Assembly (NCBI GenBank): GCA_019055375.1
Contig: JAHQIW010006282.1
Coordinates: 1 to 64,000, forward strand
Direction of reading: 5' to 3'
Source of the DNA: Parelaphostrongylus tenuis
Lineage: Eukaryota; Nematoda; Chromadorea; Rhabditida; Metastrongylidae
Length of the DNA stretch: 64,000 bases
Below the pieces are notes generated by a model that did no database searches, was not told the DNA's origin, and saw nothing but the letters and a program-made list of their open reading frames with translations. The stretch's first letter is position 1; each line of letters opens with the position of its first letter. A program made the position numbers and the translations under genes. Positions 24,163 through 32,270 of this stretch are shown piece by piece.

Positions 24163-27100
24163 ATGTGTGGAAAAAACACCGAGTGTGAAACGTAAATTTC
24201 TTTTCGCTCCCACAAGTCCTTAACAGAGCTCCTTCAGCAATCAGATGCAGTTGTACCTTTATTTCAAGTGCTTTGTTTAGACCACGCTCGAATTTCAATA
24301 GATCCTTTCATTAATATTTCAGCCAACTTGTCATGTGGTCTGGTAAGGGCTCTTGTACAACAGCCCGATACACGTGTTTCGTCCTTACACACTTGTCGGC
24401 CAAAACAAAAGGTATAATTATGATAAAAGTACCAGCCAAAGAGCAATCGACGTGCGCGACACTCTATGTTAAGCGTAAATTTCACTTGACATAGAGTGTA
24501 AAACGTTCGTCTTCGATGACTCTCTATAAGGAGTGTAAGGCTCCCGAGAGAACTGAGTATAAAAAGATCGAAAGACGATGGGTTCTGCCCGGCTAAACGA
24601 GTCTGTAAGGACGAAACACGTGTATCGGGCTGCACAAGAGCCCTTACGAGACCACATGACAAGTTGGCTCAAATGATAATGAAAGAATCAGATGTAGTGT
24701 TGAAATCGCCGAGATTCACGCTTTCAAATGATTCCTAAATCCCAGGAAGATGGCTCTGTCCAGAGAAGAAAGACCTCCGAAAACGTTGGGAGTCAAAATG
24801 ACCCTTGCTGTCCGCAAAGAAGTCAACCTATCGAATGACAATCAAAAGTATGAAAAAAGAGACGATCTTGTCTCCAAAGGACTGTAAAAACGGATTGAGA
24901 TAAAAAGAAAATACCTAAACCTGGAAAAAACTACCTTTAGGATGACTGGATAGAACAGAACTAAGGGATTTCTTCACCAGTAGCAACTCATGTTTGTCGT
25001 CAACGTTCAAAAGCTGAGCAAGAACGTCACCTACCTCAAAAATGAGATTTCTGAGCCAAGATTGTTGATTCCTCCAACATCTCTTAGATATTCTATTCGT
25101 TACCTGATCTACATAATCAGTGTTGTGTCGACATGTTGATGGAAGCCCCATGATGACTAACTTCCGCACCTATAATGGGACATTGTTTGAGTATAGAAGT
25201 ACTACAAAAAACGACATCTAGCCATTGGATTACTATCAAAGAAGCCTTTATTTTCCCAGCGATCCGCTAACCGATGCTACGAAAAATGGGCATGGTTCTT
25301 TTCCGTTATGCGGAAATAGGGGAAAACTGATCTCTTTCGATGGACATGACTCTTTTAAACCGCCATGAAAATCAAAATTATGGATAACGACGAAGAACCA
25401 TGTCATCTTCATAACGGAACATAGATGGGAGATTCGCCATTTTTTTTGACGAGCAAACTCCAGAAAGCTGATGAGAATCACTCAATACCCACTCTCCAAT
25501 TGTCTGTAAGAATGTTTCGAGTCTTTTCAAGGCGAGTATGTCAGAGCCTAAGTACGTTTCGGCGTTTTCGCTCGATTCGTCAGTGGCCCACGCCCCACAC
25601 TGAGCCCAACTTCATAGCAGGGATGGGGAGACATTGTTCCTGGGATAGCAAGTGATTTTGTATCATCACCACTTTTTTCAGTCGACGGATTATGGCTGGT
25701 ACTTAATAAGTAGAAATCCATCTCGCAAACTATGTTGAATGTTTGAAGCGAGGTTTGAAAATAGTAAAAGAGACGGATTTCTACTAACTGATTGATCGGC
25801 GGTTTCGTCCTCTCCAGAGCCTGAGAAGATCAGTTTAACATGCAAATCACCTAGCCGAATGCTTACATAACCATAGCGGACGATTAACCACAGAGGGATG
25901 CGCCATGCATTCGTCTTCGTCAAGCACCGTTTGTGGTGGCTGACTGCATATCCGACCTATACAATACTGGCGGTGGCTATCGAAATATCGAGGCAGTCCT
26001 GCTAATCCTCCCAGATATGTGTGGTACTAATCTGTCGAACTCGAAGTGATGGATGGAAGGCTTGATGAGCGCTGAGCAAGGGAGCAACCATAGACCTCGT
26101 ATACGTCGCAGGGCGCTTCTAATAATTGCACCACAAGCGCTCTGACATTTTTACACCCTGTTTTACCTGTTTCGGTTACAGAAATGTTTGAGTGAATGCA
26201 CTGGCTGTCTATCAAATTTTTAATGTTCTGAAGAAAGTGAAATCGCCAAACATCAGCTCGTATTAAGTACTTACCTGTTCATTATGAGGTGACAAATGGA
26301 TAACTGGACAGGAACTTTTAATGGCTGTGTTCGTACTCAATCGAAAGCCCAAATTTTTGGCTACAGTCTCACGTCGCCGGTTTTCAAAAAGACCCTTTTG
26401 TAACGCTGTGGTTCCACGCAAAACTATGCCTCAGACAGGCATATTTCCCGCTGGGCAAGGTTTTTTTTTGGTCTATTAGTAATCATTCGATAACGTAAAA
26501 TTTACCGATTCCAACGCCGTGTTTACATTCTGGAAAGACCGTTTCTCTGTAGTAAAGCAGGAAAAGTAAGACTGGCTCACATACGCGAGCAAAGGGGGTC
26601 TTTAGCCAAATCACGTGCCGCTGGCTAAGTTGGCACATGTGTTGACACGATGATCATCGATTTATGAGCATATGAGCGTGTAGAGGTGTATGGCGTCAAC
26701 ACTTCACCTGGTCCCCTCACCCACCGGCACGTGAATTGGCCAGAAAAACCCCCTTCGCTCGCGCATGTGAGTTCAAAACTCATTTTCCCTGCTGCATTAT
26801 AGACAAACGGCCTCTCTAGAACATACGCACAGTGTTGGAATCAGCAACGATTACGCTATCGAACAATTATTGATAGCCTAAAAAAGAGAGCTCTGTCCAG
26901 GGAGGACTATGCGAGTCTGGGACGCAAGGATTCGTTCTGTAACAACGTCAAAAAAAAGGTAACGTGGGTGTGCACCTAAAGATCTACGGTTTCAAATGAT
27001 CACTAACACTCCGATGAAAAGTTCCTCTCCAACGAAAGAGATAGGTTTTTCATCTGTCGCCTCATAAAAGACAAGTACCCATATTTTACTCAATGAATTC

Positions 27101-28779
27101 CTTTTGTTTTGAGTGTTTTCCTAAGACCTCAGCTCAAATTTCAATATGCCTTGCAATCATTTTGAGCCACGCATGCCAGTGGTCTGTCGAGGAGGGCTGA
27201 CTTATAGAGCCCGATAAACGTGTTTCGATCTTGCGATCTCGTCAGTCGGGCAAAACCCTTCTCGTCATTTGCTGGAGCACCCACAGAGATTAGCAAAAGA
27301 CGAGAAAGGGTGACTGCCCGACTGACGAGATCGCAAGATCGAAACACGTGTATCGGGCTCTATAAGTCAGCCCTGTTTGACAGACCACTGACATGCGTGG
27401 CTCAGAAATGATTGCAAGGCATATTGGATGAATTTCATCAACCTCATTACTGCTCATCAAGAACAGCGTATATTTGATCAAGGCGAGGCTACTAGATAGT
27501 CACTCGGTCCTGGGAATTATCATATTTGTAAATCATGAGAAATCACCTCGACATCCGGCACAGTAAGCTGTGACATCAATGCATTCAGTGCTGCTGCCCT
27601 CTTGTCCGGAAAGAGGTCGAAAAATCTGTAAAAAAAAAAAGTTGACGAGTTTATCAAAGAAATAAAAAAGAAACATTGAGAAGAAACGACAAGAAATCTT
27701 TTCATCAAATCTTTTAGCAGTGATATGCTGTAAAAAAACATACAACTGATAAGTTTTAGCGATTGCAAAAAACTAAACCCCAGACAGGAATCGAACTCGA
27801 AACTTCACCCTTCCGAGAGCGGTTTTAACTAATTGCACTACCGTGGCTCCTGGTCTGCTATTACTCTTTCTGCGATAGAAAGCATCAATCTGTCAGCACT
27901 CAGTCGTCAACCATCCATTGCAGGAAAGACTGGCAGCAGAACAGGAACGTCAGTAGCGCAATTGGTTAGCACGCACTCCCGGAAGGGATGAAACACAAGT
28001 TCGATTCCCCTCTAAGGTGCGATATTTTGCATATCACTCAATATTGTCGAATATGAAACGAAAAAAAACAATTAAATTCAGGAAAAAAAGCAAAAAAGCA
28101 AGAAAATATACCCAATAATGTTGAATGATGTGCAAAACTTTGACGCTAGGCGGGAATCGAACCCGCATTTCACTCTTTCCGGGGGCCAGCGCTAACCAAC
28201 TGCATTAGCTAAGCTCCTGTTCTACTATCACCCTTTCTACAGTACAACGCATCATCGATCTGTCAGTGACCGATCGTCAAAGGTTCATCGCAGGAAAGAA
28301 TAAAATACGGGTTCGAATCTCGTTTGAGGCTCGAAGTTTGGTATATCACTCAATATTGTCGATCTGAGAAGAAAAACAACAACAAAATTCCGAAAATAAA
28401 ACAAGAAAAGCGCGAAGAGAGTGATAGCAAAACACGCGTCTGTAGCGCATTGGGTTAAGCACGCGCTCCTCCGAAGAGAGTGAGATGAGGGTTCGAGTCC
28501 CGCCTGAAGTCAATATTTGCACATCACCCAACCTCGCTGGATAAAGTACGGAAAATCCATGAACCTGAACGTGAAACTGTATGGCTAGCTTCTTCGCCAG
28601 TGTGTCTCCTGATTTGATAGCGTCAATACAAAGCTGGAAATCCGTGGAGTCCTAAAAGATCCTGAGCTATCAAAGCCTTTCTTTCTTGGAAGAGGAACGA
28701 TCGTTGATCTACTGACCTTCAAGTGACTGTCCTCGAGCCGTTGACATATCTCGTAGAGTGCGGAGGCACTGAAATTCAT
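18481..28779 (-). CDS. api5: API5 (apoptosis inhibitor 5) homologue, frame-broken
   Basis: Ten minus-strand exons are collinear with API5/AAC-11/FIF, a nuclear all-helical HEAT- and ARM-like repeat protein known in animals to restrain E2F1-driven apoptosis and to bind FGF2. Landmarks in order are MNFSASALYEICQRLEDSHL, DAIKSGDTLAKKLAIQFHVQ (family GGTKEKRLAAQFIPK), FDLFPDKRAAALNALMSQL, VGDVLAQLLNVDDKHELLLV (family ADILTQLLQTDD), EEKLTILEFMDEKVNRLLNG, AAMDELVKK, and SVFFTRWLKMRLDDEAKRG (family YIRQLRLAL..KTGE). The ATG at 28779 follows a GGAGGAGGAGG run and is taken as the start. The expected FSYVECLLYSFHQ-like exon and the C-terminal tail are not identified. Exon lengths show excesses or deficits of one base, mostly in homopolymers, so the model needs corrected reads. 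Its introns contain many SINEs and tRNA-like repeats. Confidence 0.8.
18719..18793 (-). repeat. tRNA-like unit in API5 intron
   Basis: GTCAGGCGGGAATCGAGCCC is the complement of a T-arm and acceptor. CGTGTGCTAACCAGATAGGC covers the D-arm region. The flank GAGTGATGTGCAAAACGCTG is the one shared by this tRNA-like family. Confidence 0.6.
19290..19372 (-). repeat. tRNA-like unit in API5 intron
   Basis: GCATCAGGCGGTATTCGAAC, CTATCCGGGAGCGCGTGCAC and CACTACTGACCGCC give the T-arm, anticodon-arm and D-arm complements of the same tRNA-like family. Confidence 0.6.
19845..20060. repeat. Imperfect palindrome with CTAGGCTTTG..GAAGAAG arms
   Basis: CTTCTTCAAAGCCTAGACG near 19918 and CTCTAGGCTTTGGAAGAAGC near 19991 are inverted copies. 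The outer parts GTAGTAGCAATAGCAG and CTACTGCTACTGCTCC also mirror. No coding match was recognised. Confidence 0.5.
20330..20500. repeat. Half-copy of palindromic repeat P4
   Basis: GACACACGTTTCGGCCTTTCAG and CCTCACAGTAGCATGGTGCC match the arm of the complete palindrome at 22285-22620. Confidence 0.5.
20575..20658 (-). CDS. api5: API5 exon (ATVTYLDSYEEPDDFSFV)
   Basis: TTCATTCAG acceptor and GTAAGTG donor, 28 codons in phase 0. The ending IKLFDYLR parallels the family LRKLFDKLLEYM. Confidence 0.75.
20745..21010 (-). repeat. SINE S1, interrupted minus copy
   Basis: GGAGTTGATCGATCCCTAAG and GGATGCGCCATGAATTTC (tail) through GTCATCCTAATCACTGCGCC (head) are recognisable, with a foreign or diverged middle around 20870-20960. 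Confidence 0.55.
21305..21536. repeat. Palindromic TTAA-type MITE (family P1)
   Basis: TTAACTCTTTCGGAACCGTG begins the element and GGGTCCACGGTCCTAGAAGG ends it. The inner arms GATCTGCCCCACCTCCTCTG and GATGCAGAGAAGGTGAGGCA are inverted copies. Confidence 0.7.
21736..21843 (-). CDS. api5: API5 exon (AAIRSYTMPKSMASYLFS)
   Basis: TTTTCTCTGTAG acceptor and GTTCGTC donor, exactly 36 codons in phase 0. It aligns with the API5 CTRQAVPLFSKN...FVTYF segment. One base is missing at the junction with the previous exon. Confidence 0.65.
22018..22212 (-). CDS. api5: API5 exon (DEAELILHSIGQLRLIAK)
   Basis: CACTATTGTAG acceptor. It encodes MLVSAAPDEAELILHSIGQL, then RLIAKDDKLSTYAAAMDELV, followed after one excess A by KKETDLDAVGTFLHGYQSND, matching the family GEEFVLFMKILSGL...QLVELVAEQADLEQ. 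The 3' boundary (GTTTTC donor) is uncertain. Confidence 0.7.
22285..22620. repeat. Palindromic repeat P4, full copy
   Basis: The left arm is TGAATACGTGCTTCGGCCTTTC ... AATACACTCTGCGTAAG and the right arm CTTACGCAGAGTGTAATTGG ... GGCCGAAAGGCCGAAACACG, with a GAACGCCACGG/CCGTGGCGTTC core. It could form a long hairpin. Related arms are at 20.4 and 60.8 kb. Confidence 0.7.
22880..23190 (-). repeat. SINE S1, well-preserved minus copy
   Basis: It runs from AAAGCTCTCGGCGTTGATCA, ATCCCTGAGGGATGCGCCGT and CTCGCGGTGGCC through GGTACCAATTTACCGACCCC to ATCGAACCATTGACC (box B complement) and TCTAACCACTGCGCCACATG (box A complement). It is the best reference copy for the family. Confidence 0.85.
23255..23480 (-). 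repeat. SINE S1, partial minus copy
   Basis: CTCAGCGTTGATTGATCCCT and TGCATATCTGGCCTTTACAG to TTCGAACCATGGACC. Internal parts are missing. Confidence 0.65.
23751..23906 (-). CDS. api5: API5 exon (EEKLTILEFMDEKVNRLL)
   Basis: GATGTAG acceptor and GTAGAG donor. It encodes AALVAMYGAVVK, then after one extra base RESVEEKLTILEFMDEK and VNRLLNGELSPLMRQKIAA, matching family GGLFSQILQGEDIVRERAIK and FLSTKLKTLPDEVL. The length of 156 nt is one more than the phases require. Confidence 0.75.
23981..24834. mobile_element. TTAA-flanked MITE with a palindrome nested inside
   Basis: The outer ends TTAACCTTTTGCGGACAGCG and GCTGTCCGCAAAGAAGTCAA are inverted copies beginning at a TTAA-like site, as in piggyBac-type elements. 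Inside, from about 24262 to 24693, lies a P3 palindrome (GCCCGATACACGTGTTTCGTC and its inverse). TA-rich microsatellite sits at 24118-24165. The order of insertion can be read: the outer element is older. Confidence 0.65.
24118..24165. repeat. TA/TATACA microsatellite
   Basis: Uninterrupted alternation of TATATATATG and TATATATACA units with no other content. Confidence 0.85.
24935..25034 (-). CDS. api5: API5 exon (VGDVLAQLLNVDDKHELL)
   Basis: CATTTTTGAG acceptor and GTAGTT donor. Its 33 codons plus one base align with family ADILTQLLQTDDSAEF and LVNNALLSIFK (here LVKKSLSSVLSSHPK). No frame break. Confidence 0.8.
25190..25480. repeat. Partial family B inverted-repeat element
   Basis: GGTTCTTTTCCGTTATGCGG, AACTGATCTCTTTCGATGG and the inverse CATCTTCATAACGGAACAT resemble the ends of the long inverted-repeat element at 16.8-17.7 kb. 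Confidence 0.45.
25870..26150 (-). repeat. SINE S1, minus copy
   Basis: GGATGCGCCATGCATTCGTC, ACTGGCGGTGGCTATCGA, CTCCCAGATATGTGTGGTAC and GCACCACAAGCGCTC preserve tail, body and head order. Confidence 0.7.
26275..26335 (-). CDS. api5: API5 exon (AIKSSCPVIHLSPHNEQ)
   Basis: GATTGAG acceptor and GTAAGTAC donor. AIKSSCPVIHLSPHNEQ parallels the family QAIKELPQFATGENLPR. The length is two bases short of the 21 codons expected from the flanking phases. A family B repeat abuts its 5' edge. Confidence 0.6.
26336..27070. repeat. Family B inverted-repeat element (truncated at one end)
   Basis: ACGTCGCCGGTTTTCAAAAAG, ACCGTTTCTCTGTAGTAAAG and the inverted ATAGACAAACGGCCTCTCTA, ending GTTCCTCTCCAACGAAAGAG, share the inner arms of the 16.8-kb copy. 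Confidence 0.6.
27095..27440. repeat. Palindromic repeat P3
   Basis: TTTCGATCTTGCGATCTCG with TCAGTCGGGCA, and the inverse TGCCCGACTGACGAGATCGC with AAGATCGAAACACGTGTATC, form arms over 100 bp long centred near 27290. Confidence 0.75.
27547..27625 (-). CDS. api5: API5 exon (FDLFPDKRAAALNALMSQ)
   Basis: TTTTTTACAG acceptor and GTGATT donor. Length 79 nt; removing one T from the first T-run gives 26 codons that continue the frame and align with family FFKHFPELADSAINAQLDL. Confidence 0.75.
27776..28020. repeat. Foldback pair of tRNA-like units in API5 intron 2
   Basis: A minus unit (27776-27848: CAGGAATCGAACTCGAAACT ... CTAATTGCACTACCGTGG) and a plus unit (27948-28020: GTCAGTAGCGCAATTGGTTA ... 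GTTCGATTCCCCTC) face each other about 100 bp apart. Confidence 0.65.
28128..28345. repeat. tRNA-like unit with partial inverted partner
   Basis: The minus unit has TAGGCGGGAATCGAACCCGC and TCCGGGGGCCAGCGCTAACC. The partner near 28300 keeps only CGGGTTCGAATCTCG and the flank TATCACTCAATATTGTCGA, which is inverted relative to the left flank. Confidence 0.6.
28437..28511 (+). repeat. tRNA-like unit
   Basis: GCGTCTGTAGCGCATTGGGT, GAGGGTTCGAGTCCCGCC and TGAAGTC supply box A, box B and an imperfect acceptor pairing. Confidence 0.6.
28565..28651 (-). CDS. api5: API5 exon (DAIKSGDTLAKKLAIQFH)
   Basis: GATCTTTTAG acceptor and GTTCATG donor, 29 codons in phase 0. LAKKLAIQFHVQ parallels family EKRLAAQFIPK. 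Confidence 0.8.
28717..28779 (-). CDS. api5: API5 first coding exon (MNFSASALYEICQRLEDS)
   Basis: The ATG at 28779-28777 opens 21 codons ending HLK before GTCAGTAG. Family proteins begin at a similar distance before the conserved KSGD segment, which supports this start. An acceptor use of ATTTCAG inside the same sequence is an alternative, in which case the start would lie upstream. Confidence 0.7.
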
Positions 28780-28930
28780 CCTCCTCCTCCTAGATCAATC
28801 AATAACGATGAAATACGAGGAAAATCACGTCTCCACCTCTTCAGAACATCTGGAAAATCACTCAACAATAGATGAGTTGTAAAGAGAAATAAGAAAAATT
28901 TAGGAAAATTATCGTTTTCTATATTCCTAA

Positions 28931-29120
28931 GAGAACTGAGTGGTAAGCAAAAACACGACCTCAGGGGGGAATCGAACCAACGTTTCATCCTATCCGGGGA
29001 CGCGTGCTCTACCACTACACCACTGAGGCACGTGTGCCCGACCACTCATTCATTCCGGATAGGATAAACGTGGGTTCGATTCCCGCCTGAGGTCGTGTTT
29101 TTGCTCACCACTCAATTCTC
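28931..29120. repeat. Foldback tRNA-like element upstream of API5
   Basis: The arms 28931-28996 and 29055-29120 are inverted copies of about 66 bp (GAGAACTGAGTGGTAAGCAA versus TTGCTCACCACTCAATTCTC at the tips). The left arm belongs to a whole minus-strand tRNA-like unit (28957-29029). It lies about 150 bp upstream of the proposed API5 start codon. Confidence 0.75.
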
Positions 29121-29528
29121 TTAGAAATATAGGAAACATAATAACAGTGCGAAATGCATTTTAAAAAAATACTATCAATTATCGTTTTCCTTTGAAAAAG
29201 GAATAAATCGGACTCGGAAATCTCACAGAAAGCGACTCCGAACAAGGCGAAATCCACCGAAACGTCAGCTATTCAAGCGGATTCTAGGAGAAAAAGCTCG
29301 TCCGTTCGCTTACCAAAGAAAAAAAAACCGAGAAATCAAAGAAAAGGGAAAAAAATTGCCGAAATCCCGGTCCTACAGGCTTTTTTCCTGCCAATTCCGC
29401 GCGATGGGCTAATCAATAAAATATAAATGATTGATTGGTGACGTCGAAGCTCAAGGAAAGTCGATTCTGAAAGTTGAATTACTATTACTAAAAGTATTAT
29501 ATAATTAATCTAGGGGAGGGGGGGGGGG

Positions 29529-29785
29529 GCGCCGTGGCCGAGTGATTGTGATGCTCGCCGCGGCGCGCGGGTAAAGCCCGCCCCCGACACTCTCCGGCAG
29601 TCAACGACGAATGCCCTATGGAAACGCCACAGCCTGGCTATCCTCGAGGTTGCAAGGAGACGTGCTCAATCTGTGTTCTACGACATCAGGAGGAATACGA
29701 AAAACGAAATGAATGTCAGAAATATTGGGATCTGCCAAACCGAAAAAAGAAACACTACGAATACGGAACAATAAAGTGCTCAGAA
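29529..29785 (+). repeat. SINE-like family S2, best copy
   Basis: The head GCGCCGTGGCCGAGTGATTG is box A-like. GCCGCGGCGCGCG, ACTCTCCGGCAGTCAACG, CAGCCTGGCTATCCTCGAGG and TTGCAAGGAGACGTGCTC follow, and the end is GGAACAATAAAGTGC. A G-run of about ten precedes it. Confidence 0.75.
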
Positions 29786-29855
29786 ATTATAATCGTTCTA
29801 TCAAAGTATTATAGCTAACATTGAGATGTTGAAGAATGAGTGGTCGGGCAAATGT

Positions 29856-29927
29856 GCCTCGGTGGTGCAGTGGTAGAGCACGCGTCCTCGGATAGGATGA
29901 AACGCGGGTTCGATTCCCGCCTGAGGC
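29856..29927 (+). tRNA. tRNA-like sequence with a complete cloverleaf; probably a repeat head
   Basis: The acceptor stem pairs GCCTCGG with CTGAGGC (one G-U), the D stem GTGC with GCAC, the anticodon stem CGTCC with GGATG, and the T stem GCGGG with CCCGC around TTCGATT. The 7-base anticodon loop is TCGGATA, giving GGA at the anticodon position, but position 33 is C rather than the near-invariant T. A GGA (Ser) tRNA should have a long variable arm and this one does not. The flanks match the foldback tRNA-like family, so I read it as a repeat-derived pseudo-tRNA; function cannot be excluded. Confidence 0.4.
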
Positions 29928-30339
29928 CGCGTTTTTGCTCAGCACTCATTTCTCTCAGTTATATAAGTAACAATTATTATTATTGATATAATTATTACTT
30001 TTATTGGTTATTTGTTTCTATTACAATTATAATAGGGATAATTGAATCAAACAACATAAAATGGCTCTTTTCCGTTTGGTAGCACAGGAGAAAAAAACCG
30101 ATCCTCTCCGCAGGTCAAAAAAATTTCTCAACAGTGTCAGTGATCATTCAAAAGCTCAAATCTCTGCCTGGCGCACTCCATGGCCGTTTCGTGAAAAACT
30201 CATTCTACAACGCTTCAGCGAAAAAAAAAAAACATTTGCGTTTCACAGGCGCATATCACTCGAAGAACAGTTGCTTACCTGTACTGTGACACATACGCTA
30301 CTTTTACGTTACCCGTGCCTATTTTCAACCTCTTGGGAT

Positions 30340-31120
30340 GACGCGTTCTCTGAATTCGGTTCTTTTCCTTTTGGTAGCGCGAGATGAAGAAAACGATCCC
30401 GTTCGCTGGACAAGAAGTTTTCATAAGAGTGATAGTGATTATTCAAAAGCTCAAATCTCTAGCTAGCGCGCTATATGGCCGTTTCTTGAAAAGATCTTTT
30501 TATAGCGCTGAAAAATTTGAATGTTTCACATCGGCCGCACTCTCACTATAATTTCGCTGGAGGCAACGCACATGAACGTGTAGAGAAAATCTTCTAGTAT
30601 CAGAGTCAGACGTTTAATTTGAAGATCCTTTCGAAGAGGAGAAACAGCCACTATTTGAACAACAAAAATCGCACTTCTGTGTGACCTATCGAGGCGCAAA
30701 TCGATCGATGGCCGCGCTGAAAGCGCTGCATCCACCTTCGCGACGCCTCCTTTCCTATCACGTAGATTATCCGAGAAATTCATGCTGGCGTATGTGGAGC
30801 AATCTTATTTTCTCTGCTGCAGTGCATAGAAGCGGTCCATCCAGAAGTTAAGCATAGTGTTAGACTTATTAAATCTTACGATATCGAAAAATTACTATTA
30901 GTCTAAAGATAAAGCCTTCTTCTACGAGAAATATGCGTGTGTGAAACACAAATGTTTTCGCTTCGCTGAAGCGTTATAAAAAGACTTTAAAAAAAGATGT
31001 TTACGTAACGCGCTAGCAAGAGATTTAAGCTTTCGAATCATGACTAACACTCCTATGAAAAGTTCTTGTCTAACGGAAGGTATCGGCTTACAATTTTGTG
31101 CTACCAAACGTAAAAAGTAG
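30340..31120. repeat. Family B inverted-repeat element
   Basis: The left end is TTCGCTGGACAAGAAGTTTT and the right end CCTATGAAAAGTTCTTGTC, with mirrored inner arms AAAAGCTCAAATCTCTAGC and GCTAGCAAGAGATTTAAGC. An additional half-copy precedes it from about 30061. Confidence 0.65.
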
Positions 31121-31902
31121 CAAAAATATAAATTTAGTAATGAAAACATAGCTCGAGATTTGCTGAAAAGTGCAAGAATACTAGCATTCTTTGGAAGCAT
31201 CCTGAATTTTACTACAAGAAGAACCTTATGATAGATTGCATATCGAAGAAAAGTACAGTAATCAAAAACGATCATAGTTACGAGTATCGTTGTAGTCTGC
31301 TTGTAAAGCTTTACTATACAAGGGTATTATAAAGATTTCCAAGTTTTCTTATGGAAATTGCAAAAGTACATCAGAGAAAAAGAAGATACAACAATATAAT
31401 ATGGAATTAGGGGGAGGAGGGAAGAGGGAAGGGAAGGTAAAGGGTGTGGGCGAACGGTTGTAAAGAACGGCGTTGAGTATTTTCACGTTTCGAATATTTT
31501 CGTATAATATAGTAGTATAGTAAGCACGCCGTTAGGAGTATTTCCTTAAGACCACGCTTAGATTTCAATATCCCTAGCGATTATCTTTTGAGCCATGCAT
31601 GTGGTCTGTTATGGCGCTTATTCCATTTTTGTCAGATTACGTTGTTCTTGAGCGAGGTCTCAAATTATCCGATTGCAATGTTTGTTACATATTCCATTCA
31701 TTTTTCACTCATCTTCTATGTGGAACAAAATGCAAAAGAGAGAATTTTAATGCTGAATGATACCATACGTCGGTAAATTTGCACTCAAATAGACTTGAAG
31801 TTTCTCAGATCGACATTAAATAAAGAAAAAAGGTGTACAATTTCATCTTGCTGAGAAATATTAGCCAGATCACAAACGTGTGATGACGCTCAAATGACAA
31901 GC

Positions 31903-31908
31903 TTTATT
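31903..31908 (-). terminator. Candidate polyadenylation signal of the SLC6 gene
   Basis: AATAAA on the minus strand, 108 bp beyond the SLC6 stop codon, a normal distance for a nematode 3' UTR. The site is inferred from position only. Confidence 0.45.
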
Positions 31909-32015
31909 TCGTGATATATTGTAGAAGATGAAAACAACACAATTGTAGAGTAATACGAGAGAGGATATGGTGCTTTTATCTCACTGATTTAAGATTCAGA
32001 AGTTATGGTAACACT

Positions 32016-32270
32016 TTAAGTCGAAGTCTTTTCTTTTGAGTTAGATGTTAATTCCTCTGAGCTTCCTTCAGCAAGTAAAGATTTGATGAAGATTCTCCCT
32101 TTTGACGTAAATTTTGTCTTCTCTGTGTTTCCTTGAGCAAGCAACGATTCGTCTGCGTGTTGAGCCTCGGTTGATGCAGATTTCTCTTCATGGCTGATTT
32201 TATCATCAGTGCCCATAATACGATTATATGATGGTAAACTTGGCTGTATCATGAAGAGTTCTTTCAACGG
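32016..32270 (-). CDS. SLC6 last exon, cytoplasmic C-terminus
   Basis: CACTTTCCAG acceptor and 84 codons from PLKELFMIQPSLPSYNRIMG to a TAA at 32018-32016. The hydrophilic, Ser/Lys/Glu-rich tail (SNSKEKTST end) contains an imperfect internal repeat, SLLAQGNTEKTKFTSK versus SLLAEGSSEELTSNSK. Confidence 0.8.
   Translation of the reverse strand, partial: PLKELFMIQPSLPSYNRIMGTDDKISHEEKSASTEAQHADESLLAQGNTEKTKFTSKGRIFIKSLLAEGSSEELTSNSKEKTST

Noticed and set aside
24118..24165. CRISPR-like or regulatory repeat
   Set aside because: It is a plain TA-rich microsatellite; no spaced direct repeats occur anywhere in the window.
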